Shown piece after piece: positions 52,164 through 63,975 of a stretch of DNA of 64,000 bases (its first letter is position 1; each line of letters starts with the position of its first letter). The position numbers and the translations under genes are program-made. Under the pieces are notes generated by a model. It had not been told where the DNA came from and searched no databases. It was given only the letters and a program-made list of their open reading frames with translations. Origin of the DNA: Cryoendolithus antarcticus (lineage: Eukaryota > Ascomycota > Dothideomycetes > Cladosporiales > Cladosporiaceae); contig NAJO01000034.1 in the NCBI GenBank assembly GCA_002077065.1, positions 62,001 through 126,000 of the forward strand, given 5' to 3'.

Positions 52164-53062
52164 GTTGGTCGTAAGGGATGGGGGTGTAGCGATAGGCGGT
52201 GGGGTGTAGCGATGAGGGTTTGCGAGCCAATGGTGCGTGGGAAGTAGATCTGCTCTATTGTGCGAAGAGCGAGCTGTCACGCGGACAATGCAAGTGCCGC
52301 TATAGCTGCTGCAGTGCCGTGTGCAAGCGAAGTCGCGTGCAATCACTCCTGCCGCCGTCCAGTCCAGCTCCAGATATATCAACGCCAGTCAATGTCAGTC
52401 AATGTCGAAGAGAGAGCTTGAGAGAGAGAGTCTGCGTCGAATAGCGTCCACCTTGGCCTTGCACGGTACCTTGATACTGGTACATGCAGTGTAGAGTGCA
52501 TGCGGGAACGAGAGGAGAGAGCTCCCAGGTAAGTGTGGCACGTGCGTAGCGAACCCCCATGGCGGTACCCCGCAATTTTGGCATGGGGGCGGAGAAATCG
52601 ACATGCGTGGTGACCACGAGAGAAGGACCGAGCACGATATGTGCGACTACAGGGAGAGTGACATGATACTTTGGACGAAGGCAGAGTATTGTAGCAATGA
52701 TCCAATACCGCTCGCCTTCTAGTAGCTCTAGACCGTAATCCAGCTATGCCTCCCATGCCTTAAACCTGAGCCTTTCCACCCCAAGTGCCACCATGCCGCC
52801 GATATGTACACAACGCTGACAAAGGGAAGAGACGCTCTGAGTGCGTCTATCGTGCTGCTCACCACCACTGCTCATCACCACCACTGCTCGTTCCAGTCCG
52901 GTCGTCGTGTTGAGCGTACATGGTACATCCTCCGGCCGGGATGTCCGCAGTCGATCGTGGGAGCCCTGCCGTTACATCGCGATCGCCGTGTGCCTTCTCA
53001 AGCAGTCATTCTCCTGAACATCGGCCGTGTGACTTGTCATACCATTCGATAATCATTGTCTC
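52164..53062. other. intergenic, 0.9 kb
   Basis: Promoter of the NIPSNAP gene and 3' flank of the FHA gene, both on the minus strand. Contains a short GA-rich run near 52412 and a direct repeat of CACCACTGCTC at about 52862 and 52880. No gene recognised. Confidence 0.4.
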
Positions 53063-55401
53063 TCATCGCTCCGCCACTTTCCAGTTATTGATCCACCCCA
53101 TCAGACACACCCCAACGAGCACAACTAATGCTGCGCTCGTGAGTGGTCGGCCATGATACATTAGCGCACTCTCCTGCCCATTGGCAGAAGTAGCGACGCT
53201 AAGCCCAGTTCCGCCATCTGCGTCTCCGAGGACTTCATGACTCAAGAAGTCCTGCAGGATCTTTGCCTGGGCTGGTGTGATCACGCCGCCGTCTTCCAGT
53301 CCAGCTTTCTCGAGGAGGGAGAATGTCGTGGCGCTGCCCGATGATAGGCTACCTGCTGGCAGGATAGCATGTCCGTTCGCAGTAGGCCGTTCATGTCCCA
53401 GTGCTCGCTTGCCAGATCCAGACGAGTTCGGCCGCGATCGTGATGCGTTCCGCGACACACTGCCATTCAGTCCGACAGCGCCAGCATTCTCTCTCCGCTT
53501 TTCCTCCACCATCTCTGCTAAAGTCTTCGTCGCCTCGTCCCTCTCGATTTCCGCATTCTCAGCCCTTTGGCGGTAGCTCTCCATCTCCGTCTTCATCTGA
53601 TCCATTCTGTCCTGCAGCCTCTCGAGTTGGGCTTGCAGTCCTTCTGTACCGACGATAGAGCCATCCTGGAAAATGTACTTGGACTGAGGAGAGTCGTGCT
53701 TTGCTTTCGCCTCATTCGAAGACTCGGTCGGCGAGTGAGGTGCGGAGCCTTGGGCACGCTGCTCGGCTGTTTCTCGAGCTGTCCGCTCTTCAGCCAGCTG
53801 GGTCTCCAGACCTTTCATGCGCTCTGCTTGACTGCTCAGCTCGCCTTTGGCTAGCTTGAGAGCTTCGCAAAGGCGTAAGATGTCGCTCGAGTGATCCATG
53901 CGCGTGGGTGAACTGCTGTTCGACACCGGTCGTGTGGTGTCTGCCCGTCGAAGTAGCGGTTGGATCAGCGGATCTGCGAGGGCCTTGATGACATCTGGCT
54001 TCTCGGGGAGGGGTGCTTGTGGAGGTGGCGCTGGAGGCTCGGAGAAGTGCGATTTGAGATCACCTAGCGACTTGACGGGAGAAGGCTTTGACTTCTCTGA
54101 TGCTGGCTTCGAATCCTTACCAGGTGACTTGTTTTCGCTCCCGAGCATGGCTTCTATGCATTGTCGAGCTCGTTGGAGATCTTGCGATTGCTGGATTGCG
54201 AGCTTCATCTCGGTCTACAGGAATATTAGCTGTGCTCTCCTCGGATGGGCCTCACAGTACATACGTTAAGCTTCTTCACGATGTGCTCGGTCGTGATCGG
54301 ATTCAACCAGTTGCGCACATTCGTAGGCTGGCCGAGCAGCGGTCCGTTCAACGCCATTTGCCCAGGCATGTTGGAAGCTCCACGCCCGTTGATGCTTGTC
54401 TGACTGCCAGTCCTCTTCATCGGCTGCCCACCAACTAGCATACCATTGCCACCGCTCGGATCCAGGTCGCCGAAGTTCATCGAGTCACCACCTTGCTGAT
54501 ACACTCCTGCATGCTCCACCTTTGCTGCGACCTTGTGATGCACTACTGTCTTCTGATCTTCACTGACGATGTCAATGCCCAGCTCCAGCACGTCTTGCTC
54601 CCGCACTTCTCGAGGCTCCGACTCTTTGTTCTCTGGGCTCAGTCTCATGCCGTTCACGAATGTGCCGTTGCTGCTCTTGACGTCCTTGATGAAGATTCGG
54701 CCATTGCGGTCGGCATAGACCTCTGCGTGCTGTCGCGAAAGGACTTTCGAATCGAAGTAGCCGTTCAGTGGTGTAGGTATGGTCTTTGCATTGGTCTGTC
54801 GTCCGATTCGTAGCACTTCTGGGTAGTAAGGCACAGTGATTGTCTTCCGCTCAAAGGTGCCATTGATGGGCAGTAAGTGAAGTATCGCCGGTGGCTCATT
54901 CGCATTCTGACTTCTGACGGCGCCGCCATTTTGTAGCGACGTGCCATTCGCCATTTGTTGTGAGGGCAGCATCGGTGCGTGTATTGCGGAGATGGCGGTT
55001 GTCGCGATCTGACCTGATGAGTTTGAGGTCACCGGCTGCGGACGCGCAGTACTGAGTCCAGTTGCTGGCTCCGCCTTGCCCGGCGGCCACAGTCCACGCG
55101 TTGGCTTCTTGCGCACTGCCCAACTCCCTGCCTCTCCCGATCCCACACTTGTCGGCGCCGTACCGGCAGTCCCATTCGTGCCAGTGGATGATGATGCCGA
55201 TATCGTAGACGTCGATGAGCTTGTCGATGCGAGTGAAGATGCCGAGTTCTGCCTGGCGACCGTCTTCCGCGGCCCGGGCGCGAACATCATCTTGCTGACC
55301 TCGTCCTGCGTCATTGCAGGGTACGCGTTGCCGTTCGTGCCATTACTCCATCCTATCTTGCCGTTCTGCTGGAGATTGACTGGCGGTGCTACGGCCGTCA
55401 T
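53063..55401 (-). CDS. FHA-domain tail-anchored protein (SLMAP/Pro45/Far10-like)
   Basis: Two exons, 55401-54265 and 54214-53063, with a 50-nt intron (GTATGT...TGTAG, phase 0), giving 762 residues. A disordered Ser/Thr/Gly-rich N-terminus precedes an FHA phosphopeptide-binding domain at ~195-275 with the key residues: IGR (Arg201), SRQHAEV (Ser222-His225) and SSNGTFVNG. Then come a short helix (NWLNPITTEHIVKKLNTEMKLA), a long coiled coil (ALKLAKGELSSQAERMKGLE..., LERLQDRMDQMKTEMESYRQRAENAEIERDEA) and a C-terminal hydrophobic tail (ALVVLVGVCLMGWI). This is the layout of SLMAP, Sordaria PRO45 and yeast Far9/Far10, which anchor the STRIPAK complex to nuclear envelope and ER membranes, needed for hyphal fusion and fruiting in Sordaria. 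Confidence 0.88.
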
Positions 55402-56160
55402 GGAGGAAGCGTGACTGCCGTGACTGCTAGGATGTCGTTGCTTTGCCCGGTCTCTCGTGCCTGCCCAGCTCCGTCACACACCACTGCTCGACCACGCAGG
55501 CTGCCCCGATATATTGATATGCTGTTAGGAGTTCTGCTCGCTGCCGTGACCATGCACTGCTCGTGTGCCAGTGTCGTGGTGTTTTCCTTGTTGCAACGTT
55601 GGTGCGGCGCGGGTCGCGGTCGTGTTCCTTGTGTGCGAAGATGGCAGCTGCCCAGATGTAAGAGTAGGTCTATCTAGTCGTACAACAGTCACCAAGGGCG
55701 GGAAATGATCAGGGTATCGTGAATCTCGCAGTGTCAGATCGGCGAGATGTTGGCGTGGTCCAGGATCTCTCGCTTAATGTTGTCCCGCGTTGAAAGGAGA
55801 GAAGCGAAGCGCTCGTGCGCACAAGCGGCAGCGCGATTAGGAATGATGCTGGACTGCCTCCACTCTGGTGAACGATTCGATCATCACCCGTCCATACCAT
55901 CCCTTCCTTGGTGTCCTCAGCTTTCACTTTTGAGTCTGCGTCGATGTCTCAAAGGTCGTCGCCGGTGTGCTCCTCCTCTTTCTCCCGAGCGTGCACGTGA
56001 CCCGACGCTTCTTGGCACTTCTCCACACTTCGGTCCGCAGGCGCGGCTAGCCTTAACCGTTAGCGCGGGATTGCTCGACTGGCAACGACAGCTGCAGTAG
56101 TCGATAGCCTGCACTTGATAGCTATGTAGACATCTTCTACTACAGCACATTCAAGCCAAA
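55402..56160. other. divergent promoter region, FHA gene/MGR2
   Basis: 759 bases between starts. Only short chance frames; nothing recognisable beyond sparse pyrimidine tracts. Confidence 0.4.
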
Positions 56161-56680
56161 ATGCCTCCAGTAGCCGCCGCCGGCGGCATGAGTGGCCCTT
56201 CCACACTCGACAAGCGTACGTTTTTCTCGGGTCTAGCGAATGTATCGCATGCTAATGACTCGCAGTCAAGATGGGTGGCATGATGGGTGGAAGTACGTTC
56301 GAACGAAAAGGAAGACTAGATGAATGGGGCTGATAGGAAACGCAGCTGTCGGTCTGATCATCGGCTTCATATTTGGCGCGACGAACATTGTACGCTATGG
56401 GCCTGGACCAAACGGCATGATGCGAACACTCGGACAGTATATGCTTGGATCTGCCGCGACATTTGGGTACGCTTTCGCTCCGAGAGTGTCAATATCTGCG
56501 TGCCTACGAGACTAACATACTGCTAGCTTCTTCATGTCCATCGGCACGACGATACGAACAGAGAGCTCCCCAGTTATGACCCAGGCTTTCGCAGCAGCCC
56601 AGGCGAACCACGGACGACCAGTCATATTGAAGAGGCAGTGGCAGGAGCGAATGAGGCAAGGAACAAATAAGGAGAATTGA
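56161..56680 (+). CDS. MGR2: TIM23-associated protein Mgr2
   Basis: Four exons, 56161-56215, 56266-56292, 56346-56466 and 56527-56680, with introns of 50, 53 and 60 nt, giving 118 residues. The joined reading is [58 protein letters not shown], the two-helix glycine-zipper hairpin of the Mgr2/Romo1 family. Mgr2 gates lateral release of preproteins from the TIM23 channel in the inner mitochondrial membrane. A GATAG|GA acceptor nine bases upstream of the chosen one would give MGGRNAAVGL; the chosen CGCAG acceptor gives the family's GGTVGL. The C-terminal tail is basic. Confidence 0.88.
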
Positions 56681-57327
56681 GGCAGGTGTAGTATACTGGG
56701 CACAAGGAAAGGGAAAGGGATTCGGGGGCATATTGTACAGTGACAAGCGAAACGGGCAAGGACTCCATTACAATCGATCGCCCTGCTCTTTCATCAATCA
56801 TCATATTGCCTGGCGGTACTGGTCGTCCCCGAAACTCTCGTGAGAAGGACGTGTTCCTGCTCGCAACGGGATACCTGTACGACATGTCCAATTGTCGAGC
56901 AGCCCAGGAGTTGATCTCTCTTCGTTATGAGAGGAGTCGAGGGGCAGTGTGGAATTGAAGTCTATGGCAGCTATGCAATCACTCACACAGCATCTCCACG
57001 CTGACTTCGCATGATAGGGAGGCTTCACATCGGTATGCATGTGCACAAAGTGTCCACGCCGTCATACCATCGCCTGGATCATGTGCATACCCAATGGCCA
57101 TGCGACCTCCCTCTCACTGGAACAGTCCAGACTGCGTACTGTCCGCATCTACGAAGTGCAAGCACGTTGAGCTCAGGGTGTACTCCAATCGCACCTTCCT
57201 TCGATGTCATGTTCTTGGCTTATTATGTACACACGTCAGCAAATGTAAACAACATCAACTTTTACACTCCTTCGACAGCACTTATTTGACCAAAATCGAC
57301 CAGGAGATTACACTCACAAAAACAGTC
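56681..57327. other. intergenic, 0.65 kb
   Basis: Between the MGR2 stop and the coiled-coil gene. An open frame in phase with the coiled-coil start runs back to an ATG at 57094, but its translation (Cys/His/Ser-rich) is patternless; I place the start at 57328. No repeats seen. Confidence 0.4.
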
Positions 57328-58589
57328 ATGGACGCCGAAGCAATCGGCGAGGCGGTCAAACAGCTGCTCATCAAGTCTGAGAAGCGAGACAAGCATACAG
57401 CCGACGTGAAGGATTGGCTCAACAAGGCAGCAGCGAAGCTCAGTGCCTACAAGGCGGCGTTATCCCAGCAGCAGGACAAGACTGCAGATCTGGAGCTCAT
57501 CACGGATGAGCAGCAAGCCAGCATTGCAAGACTTGAGGACGATGTGAAGCAACTATCGAAGACTGTGCTGAAGCTGCAAGCTGCGCTCGACACTTCACAG
57601 GTGGAGAACCTGTATGTTCACAACAGTTGCGCGCCTGTTCAGAGTATCACTGACGCCGTCCAGGGCACTGCGTGAACAAGTCAAGGCAGGCGAGGAGCGT
57701 TCCGATCGACTTGAGTAAGTAATGCTTTGGGTACTTCAAGCTGCTCTGAGAACCGTTACTAACACTTTACAGACAGTTGATCCAGCCATGCCTAGCCATT
57801 GCAGCTCTGTTCGCCAATGTAGTGGCATCGAAGCCCGCGCACCCCTCCGAGGGCGCCATCCCGAAACTTGCACCGCCGAACACTACGCAAGCAGCAGCCG
57901 CTGAGGCTATGGGTTCTGTCGGTCTCGAGGATGCAGATAACGCCCTCGTTCAAGCCGCTCGTAGCGCTTTGGCTGAGATCGCTACACCAATGGCTGCCAG
58001 AGCAGAGCCTAAGACCGCTGTCAGCTCTCGTCTTCGACCCACTTGCAACAACGAAGAGCCGGCTGCGCCGCCCACGACTCCGCGTACTGTCCGAGGGGAG
58101 CGTGTTCATCAGACCAGCGTTACGTCGCAGAGATACAGCATGTCCTTCCACACGGCTGTAGGTGATGAGTCGTACATGCAAACGATCGAGACTCGCACTG
58201 AGAACGCCGTAACAACCGGCCCGGTGGACCTTGACCAAGCCGCCGCCATTCGTAATCCGCTCGATGCCTACAAAGCTGGTGTCCTCGGCAGTCCTCAGTC
58301 AACGGGCAAGCCCGGGTTCTTCAAAAGCTTCACCAAGGCCGCTGGCAAGCGTACCGCCTTGGCTCCGCCGGCCAGGGAACGCAAGAAGACTCGCAAATTG
58401 CTCGAGGCGGAGGAGGAGGAGAAGAGGCGTGTGCATTTCACTCCACATGGTGACGACACAGACGAAATTCAATTTGACACCGACACCAACCACGCCAAGC
58501 CAAGGGCGAAAGCTGACCCTAAGTTCAATGCGAAGGCTGTGGCGCGTGCGATGACTCCGGCTGCGAAGAGGAAGAAGGGGCCTTCATAG
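57328..58589 (+). CDS. coiled-coil protein, family unknown
   Basis: Three exons, 57328-57611, 57664-57714 and 57773-58589, with introns of 52 and 58 nt, giving 383 residues. The first ~115 residues are a charged heptad-like coiled coil (AVKQLLIKSEKRDKHTADVKD, QQQDKTADLELITDEQQASIARLEDDVKQLSKTVLKLQAALD) continuing through exon 2 (ALREQVKAGEERSDRLEQLI). A low-complexity Ala/Pro/Thr middle follows, then a basic C-terminus with KSFTKAAGKR, RERKKTRKLLEAEEEEKRR and AAKRKKGPS that could serve as nuclear localisation signals. I recognise no domain. Nuclear scaffold or chromatin role is only a guess. Confidence 0.7.
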
Positions 58590-59312
58590 AGATTCGAACA
58601 TCGAGCCTGGGACGAAGGAGCAGCACACAAGAAATTGGAGGAGTGTACGTGCTGAGTGGCTAGTGCGTTATGTTAGGCTTGAGTATCATGCTACTCGGAC
58701 GTTGGAAGAAAATTGTGTCGTTGAATTGGAGGCAGCCTGGGCGGCAGTGGAAGATGGCAGGGTACGACTGGAGCAGAAGCTGCCAGACAGCACTCCAGAG
58801 CAATACCAAGACAATCCTCTCCAGCAGTAGTCGGCCTTCGGTAAGTCTTGTGATCGATGTATATCCGAGTCCTTCTTCTTCGTCTGAGCATCCAATGCGA
58901 AGCTCGCGTAAAGTTGCCGAATGTGAACGAGCGTTCTCCAAACTTTAGAATGATGCACCAGCACCACCGTTCACACACCCTCGTCTCCTCCACATACTGA
59001 GTACTTAGCTTGCAAGTCCTACACCGTACAGGTGCTCTATTATCTATCGCTGGAGCATAGCGAAGACGCCCCGATCTCGCCCAATCGCTGTCGAGTCTGC
59101 TGAGTAATCGCAGAGGACCGCGCTCTCGACTCACGACGACACCCCTACCCGCCTAACGCCTACCGCGCCTACATCCACATCACCTCCCATGCGGCCCGCT
59201 CAAGCACGCCCACCACCCCCTCTCGCCTCCTCTCCGGCACCGCGAACGGCTCTGGTCTAGAGAACCAGAGTCCGCAGGGCCGCGCAGGTCCTGCAGTCCG
59301 AGCACCCCGATC
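58590..59312. other. intergenic, promoter of UBP3
   Basis: 723 bases between the coiled-coil gene and UBP3. The last ~150 bases are very C-rich on the plus strand, as in fungal leaders. No gene seen; antisense frames here mirror the UBP3 exon's codon pattern. Confidence 0.4.
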
Positions 59313-62243
59313 ATGATGAACCAATACCCGGCCGGTGCTGGCCAGCACCACGGCCAACAAAACATACCACATCATGAGCAATCGCGGCGGCAGCAGCAAT
59401 ACAACTACAACATGCAGCATGGCATGCCTCAGTCGCCAATGCACCCCCCCTACGGCTATCCGCCGCAACACGGTCACGTCCCATACTATCCTCAGCAAGG
59501 GCAACAGCAGTACCCCAGATGGCAGCCCACGTACCAGCAATATCCATATGCGCAATTGACGCACCCAGGGATGCAACAGCAGATGCCTCCGCAGCAGTAC
59601 GCGCCGCAACACCCGCCTCGATCGCCGCTCGTCGTCTCTTCACAGCCGCAGCAGGTGTATCCTCAGCACGGATATGGCAATGGCCACAACATGCAGCCTA
59701 GCATGCGATCAACACCCATGCAGCAGCCGCAGCATGTACAGTCGTTCCAGCCGTCGATGCAAGCACTTCCTTCGCCGCGTCCGATGCCACATCACATGTC
59801 TTCATACCCGAACACACCCATGGGATTGCCTTCACCAGCGCCTACGCCACCAAGAGGTGAGCAGGCGCCGGTGGTGAAAGAAGCCGCAAAGTCCTCGCCT
59901 GCAAAGTCTGTTGCTTCGCCAGTGGTTGCACAGGAAGCAACACCGCCCGCTGCTGCCAGACAGGAGCCCATTCCGACAAACCCGTTATCACTACCCCCAG
60001 TAACATATGTGCCCCATCAACCGAAGGTAAAGCGCGCTGTCAATAAACTTAAGGCAATGTGCTGACAAAGTCTTAGCTCCCCTGGTACTCTGACAACACG
60101 ACCGCCTCCTCCTTCCCACCGCGAGCGATGGCGCGTCGGCGAAAGCGACAAGATCTCAATACATCCAATGATGCGCTAGCATTGCCACATCTCAATGCGG
60201 CTAAGACCACGGACGGGCAAGCGGGAAATGAAGAGGTGGTAGAGCAAACGCCAGCAGAGGAACCTGCCTCCGAGACATCTACAATCGCTGCTCTGTCAGA
60301 GCGTGAGACACCAGCTACATCACAAGCTCCATCAGAGAGCGACTGTACACAAGTCTCCACACCTACTACACCTGCACAAGCTGCGGCGCCATCGCCAAAG
60401 CCTACACCGACACAGACGTCACAGCATGTGCGACGAGACACTCGCACAGCGATCGCTGTGCCTTTCATACCCGGTCTGCCAAAGTCCAAGGCCACTGTAC
60501 CCGCTGCCGAGAAGGTCGCACAGCCTGTCACGCCTGTTTCGGCTGTTTCAGACACTGTGCCGGCAGAGGCAGAGCCAGTAGTCACAATAGAGGAGTCCAC
60601 GCCAGTGCAAGAAGAGGAGGTGAAGGCGCCTGCGAAGCCGGCGGCTCCGAAATCATGGGCAGACTTAGTCCGTAGCAAGGACACTGTTGCCGGTGCATCT
60701 TCACAGCAGAACGGCAGCCACTCTGCGAATGGCGTTGCGAAGCTGCCGCAGAGCGCTTCGCTGTCCGAGGCTTTGAGACAGTACACCGTCGCGAACGATC
60801 GACTTTCTTTCTTGGAGCCCAGAGGGCTAGTAAATACTGGTAATATGTGCTATATGAATTCAGTAAGTATTGAGCACACTCCGAAAGGACGGCACAGCTG
60901 ACATCATGTAGATCTTGCAAGTGCTTGTATTCTGCGCCCCGTTCTACGACTTCCTGAGCCAAGTCCAAGAGCGGACTGTGCACTCGATGAAGAGCGAGAC
61001 ACCGCTCGTGGACGCATTGATTATGTTCATGCGTGAGTTCAAGGTCATCGGCAGCGGTGATTCTGCAGATGCCCTGCGCCGGCAGCTGAAGCCTGAGGAG
61101 CTAGAGAAATTTGGCGATCCAGTCACTCCCGAGTATGTCTACGACGCCATTCGAAGACTCCCACGCTTCCAAGGCATGAGGCGCGGACAACAGCAGGACT
61201 CCGAGGAGTTCTTGGGTTTCTTGCTTGAGGGTCTCCACGATGAGTGCGTGACTGTGATGGAAGGTCAAAAGTCGGAGACATCATCGGTCGCATCGCCAGC
61301 AGCAGAGACTTCCGGCGACGGCTGGCTTGAAGTGGGCCCACGCCAGAAGGCTTCAGTCACACGGACGGCAGGCCAGGAAGATGTACCATCGCCGATCACA
61401 AAGATCTTTGGTGGTCACCTGCGATCCGAGCTCCGCGTGCCAGGTCAGAAGGACTCTGTGGTCCTCGAGCCATACAAGCCTCTTCAGCTCGATATCGGCG
61501 CTTCGCATGTCAATAACATTGTTGATGCCCTTAAAGGTCTCACACGCACCGAGAACCTCACAGGCGATTTCGGCGGGCGCTCAAATTCCGCGAAGAAGCA
61601 AGTTTTCATCGATACCCTACCACCGATCTTGATTCTCCATCTCAAGCGCTTCCAGTACGAGAACAATCTCACTGGCACGGTGAAGATCTGGAAGAAGGTT
61701 GGCTACCCGCTGGAGCTCGAGATCCCCAAGGAAGTTTTCCCGCCTTCCAAGCGAGGTGGCTTCGCAGTCAAAGGTGGACTACCAAAGTACCGCCTCACAG
61801 CCGTCGTCTACCACCACGGCAAGTCCGCTGCGGGCGGTCACTACACTGTCGATGTACTGCGCCAGGACTCGCGAGAATGGGTTCGAATGGACGACACCGT
61901 CATCCGCCGCGTCCGCCCACAAGACGTTGCCGAAGGTGGCGCTGAGGAGGATCCGAAGCTGCTTGCACGTGCGCTCGAGCAGCACAAGGCCGAGCAGGAC
62001 TTGCAAAAGCAGCGCAACATGTACGACGGGCTGGACGAGGAGGCTCCCATTGAGGAGAAGCCTTGGAACGAGGTCAATGGAGCCGCTACGGCGGCGAAGA
62101 AGCTGGCCGGCGCTGCGACGACGAATGGTACGGCTACGCCCAGCAGTACGGCGGGGAAGAGGACGCCGACGACGGCGAGGAGGGAGAATGTCAAGGACAA
62201 TAAGGTCGCGTACATCTTGCTGTACGAGAGGATACGGTCTTGA
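59313..62243 (+). CDS. UBP3: ubiquitin-specific protease Ubp3/USP10
   Basis: Three exons, 59313-60026, 60077-60862 and 60912-62243, with introns of 50 and 49 nt, giving 943 residues. The N-terminal ~200 residues are Gln/Pro/Tyr/His-rich low complexity (QQQYNYN, PPQHGHVPYYPQQGQQQYP), prion-like by composition. PKSWADLVRSK precedes the catalytic domain. The Cys box is FLEPRGLVNTGNMCYMNS (catalytic Cys496), continuing ILQVLVFCAPFYDFL after the second intron. Then come QQDSEEFLGFLLEGLHDE, LPPILILHLKRFQYEN, the His box GGHYTVDVL (His810) and WVRMDDTVIRRV, with KVAYILLYER at the end. Ubp3 with Bre5 deubiquitinates COPII and other substrates and supports ribophagy in yeast; here that role is inferred. 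Confidence 0.93.
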
Positions 62244-63078
62244 GCGGCGGATCCTCGATGAAGGTCCAATGCAATGCGAGCACGGGAGCAGCGTAGGCTG
62301 TATCGGATCTCGGCCAACAGAGCCGCTAGCTGAGCACGTCTGAGGTGAGAAGTCGGTACTGCCGCGTTCGCAAGGCCCGAAATCGCAATGCCATGCGCGA
62401 ACGAAGCAGCGCCATTTAAAACTCGATCACGCTAGTGAGTCAGGGTGCTGGTACGGCGCTCAGGAGGGCCAGCCGGCCGGCTGAAGCGCGTAGTGTACGG
62501 TCATTGGATTGTACGGATTTTGAGAGGAAGTGGCAGGAACGTCAGAGAGGAAGCAAAAGTTGGGCGGGCATGAGACAAAGGTGTAAATGTACATATGTCT
62601 AGCTTCTGGACTTGAATGTATTATTCTAATCACCATGCTCCCATCGCCACGCTGTCAATGTCATTTTCCTATGCTGTATTCGACGATGGTGTCCATGGAT
62701 GTCGAGATGCTCTGTCGCTGGGATCACTGCGCCCATACCTGCAGAGACCAGGCCAAAGACACGTAGATACTCGCCAATCCTTTGGCCACTGATGGCTCGG
62801 CGCTTAGATCGAAGGGCGCTTCGCCGTTTCGGAGTCATCGTGCTGTGCCACATGCATACATGTGGCCATCTCGGATGTGGTCGTCAACACATCACATTAG
62901 CTGATGCAGAAGATGTGCTCCATATCTCATTTAGCTACGCAATAGAACTCTTTCCAAAGTCGTTGAGAATCGTTGTCGTGTGACAGCCCAGTCATGCAAC
63001 ACTGAAGTATAGTCGCTCCGTCATCTACTCGGTGTTGTCGGCCCCATCGACACTTCTCCCACTCGCACAAGCGATAGC
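62244..63078. other. intergenic, UBP3 to DUF3632 gene
   Basis: 835 bases. Small frames at 62626-62853 (minus) and 62699-62983 (plus) overlap and have no features. No repeats or RNA genes recognised. Confidence 0.4.
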
Positions 63079-63975
63079 ATGAACCTCGACGAACCCGAAT
63101 GGATCAGCGGCGAGCCTCTTTACCACGCGGTCTTCGAAACTCTCCTTGCTTTCATCAACAGCGCGCTCGGAGACTCGGAAGCCTGGCCTCACCGCATCAA
63201 CCAGACAATCGCCTCATTGCGTCCTCTAGGCACCCAGGCGCCCACTGCCGAGGAATACAAGGTCGACTCGCGAGTGCTGTACGCCATCCTCCTGACCATG
63301 GTAAAACAGTTCGAACCTGCTACCACTGCTCACGATGACCTGGTAAAGCTAGTCCTGACAATCCGCAATATGCCGATGCCGCCTACGGTCATCCAAACAA
63401 TCAACAAGTACGACCGGAACAACGAGATCCACATCGAGCTGACTACATTTATCGGGGCATACTCGTCGTTCGAGCAAGATGCCCCGCTCCATCCCCCTCT
63501 TGACGAGCGGCCCAGCTCCATCATCTTTCAAGACCGTCCGCCCTGGCGGCTCCCGCACTACCGCTCCCTGGAACCTCTGGAGTGGGCCAGTCTCAACGCC
63601 TTTATTGCTAAGATCCACGCAGCAGAGCCGGAGATACCAAAGCTGGACGTACGCGGTCTGTTCGCTATGATCGAGGCTCTGGAGGAGGTTCGGACGGGCG
63701 CTGAGCTTGAGGATTTAGTGTCCGCAGCGAGCGCGTGGGTCATCTATGCTGGACCGGCGCTAAGATCTAATGATATCCCGTATGTGTGCTACCCTACTGA
63801 GTCGAAACGCATGCCTTGGAGTAGAGGGGAGCTGTGGAAAGGTCGACATGCTCTCAGTGAGGAGAGATGGCAGTTCTGGTTGCAGAGATTCCGAGAGATC
63901 GCTGAGAGGGCGGACGTGAGCGATGTTGTGAGAACGGCTGCTTTGAGAGCTGTGGAGGCGGGTTCCGGAGCGTAG
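63079..63975 (+). CDS. DUF3632-family protein
   Basis: Intronless, 298 residues from ATG 63079, complete within the window (stop at 63973-63975). The sequence pattern WASLNAFIAKIHAAE, LFAMIEALEE, LEDLVSAASAWVIYAGPAL and ERWQFWLQRFREIAER, preceded by a helical N-terminus (EPLYHAVFETLLAFINSA), matches the all-alpha fungal DUF3632 family, common in Pezizomycotina and often in expanded copies. No signal peptide or membrane segment. Function unknown. Confidence 0.8.
   Translation: MNLDEPEWISGEPLYHAVFETLLAFINSALGDSEAWPHRINQTIASLRPLGTQAPTAEEYKVDSRVLYAILLTMVKQFEPATTAHDDLVKLVLTIRNMPMPPTVIQTINKYDRNNEIHIELTTFIGAYSSFEQDAPLHPPLDERPSSIIFQDRPPWRLPHYRSLEPLEWASLNAFIAKIHAAEPEIPKLDVRGLFAMIEALEEVRTGAELEDLVSAASAWVIYAGPALRSNDIPYVCYPTESKRMPWSRGELWKGRHALSEERWQFWLQRFREIAERADVSDVVRTAALRAVEAGSGA

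Noticed and set aside
57094..57327. N-terminal extension of the coiled-coil protein
   Set aside because: In-frame but patternless Cys/His-rich sequence; the coiled coil begins just after the ATG at 57328.
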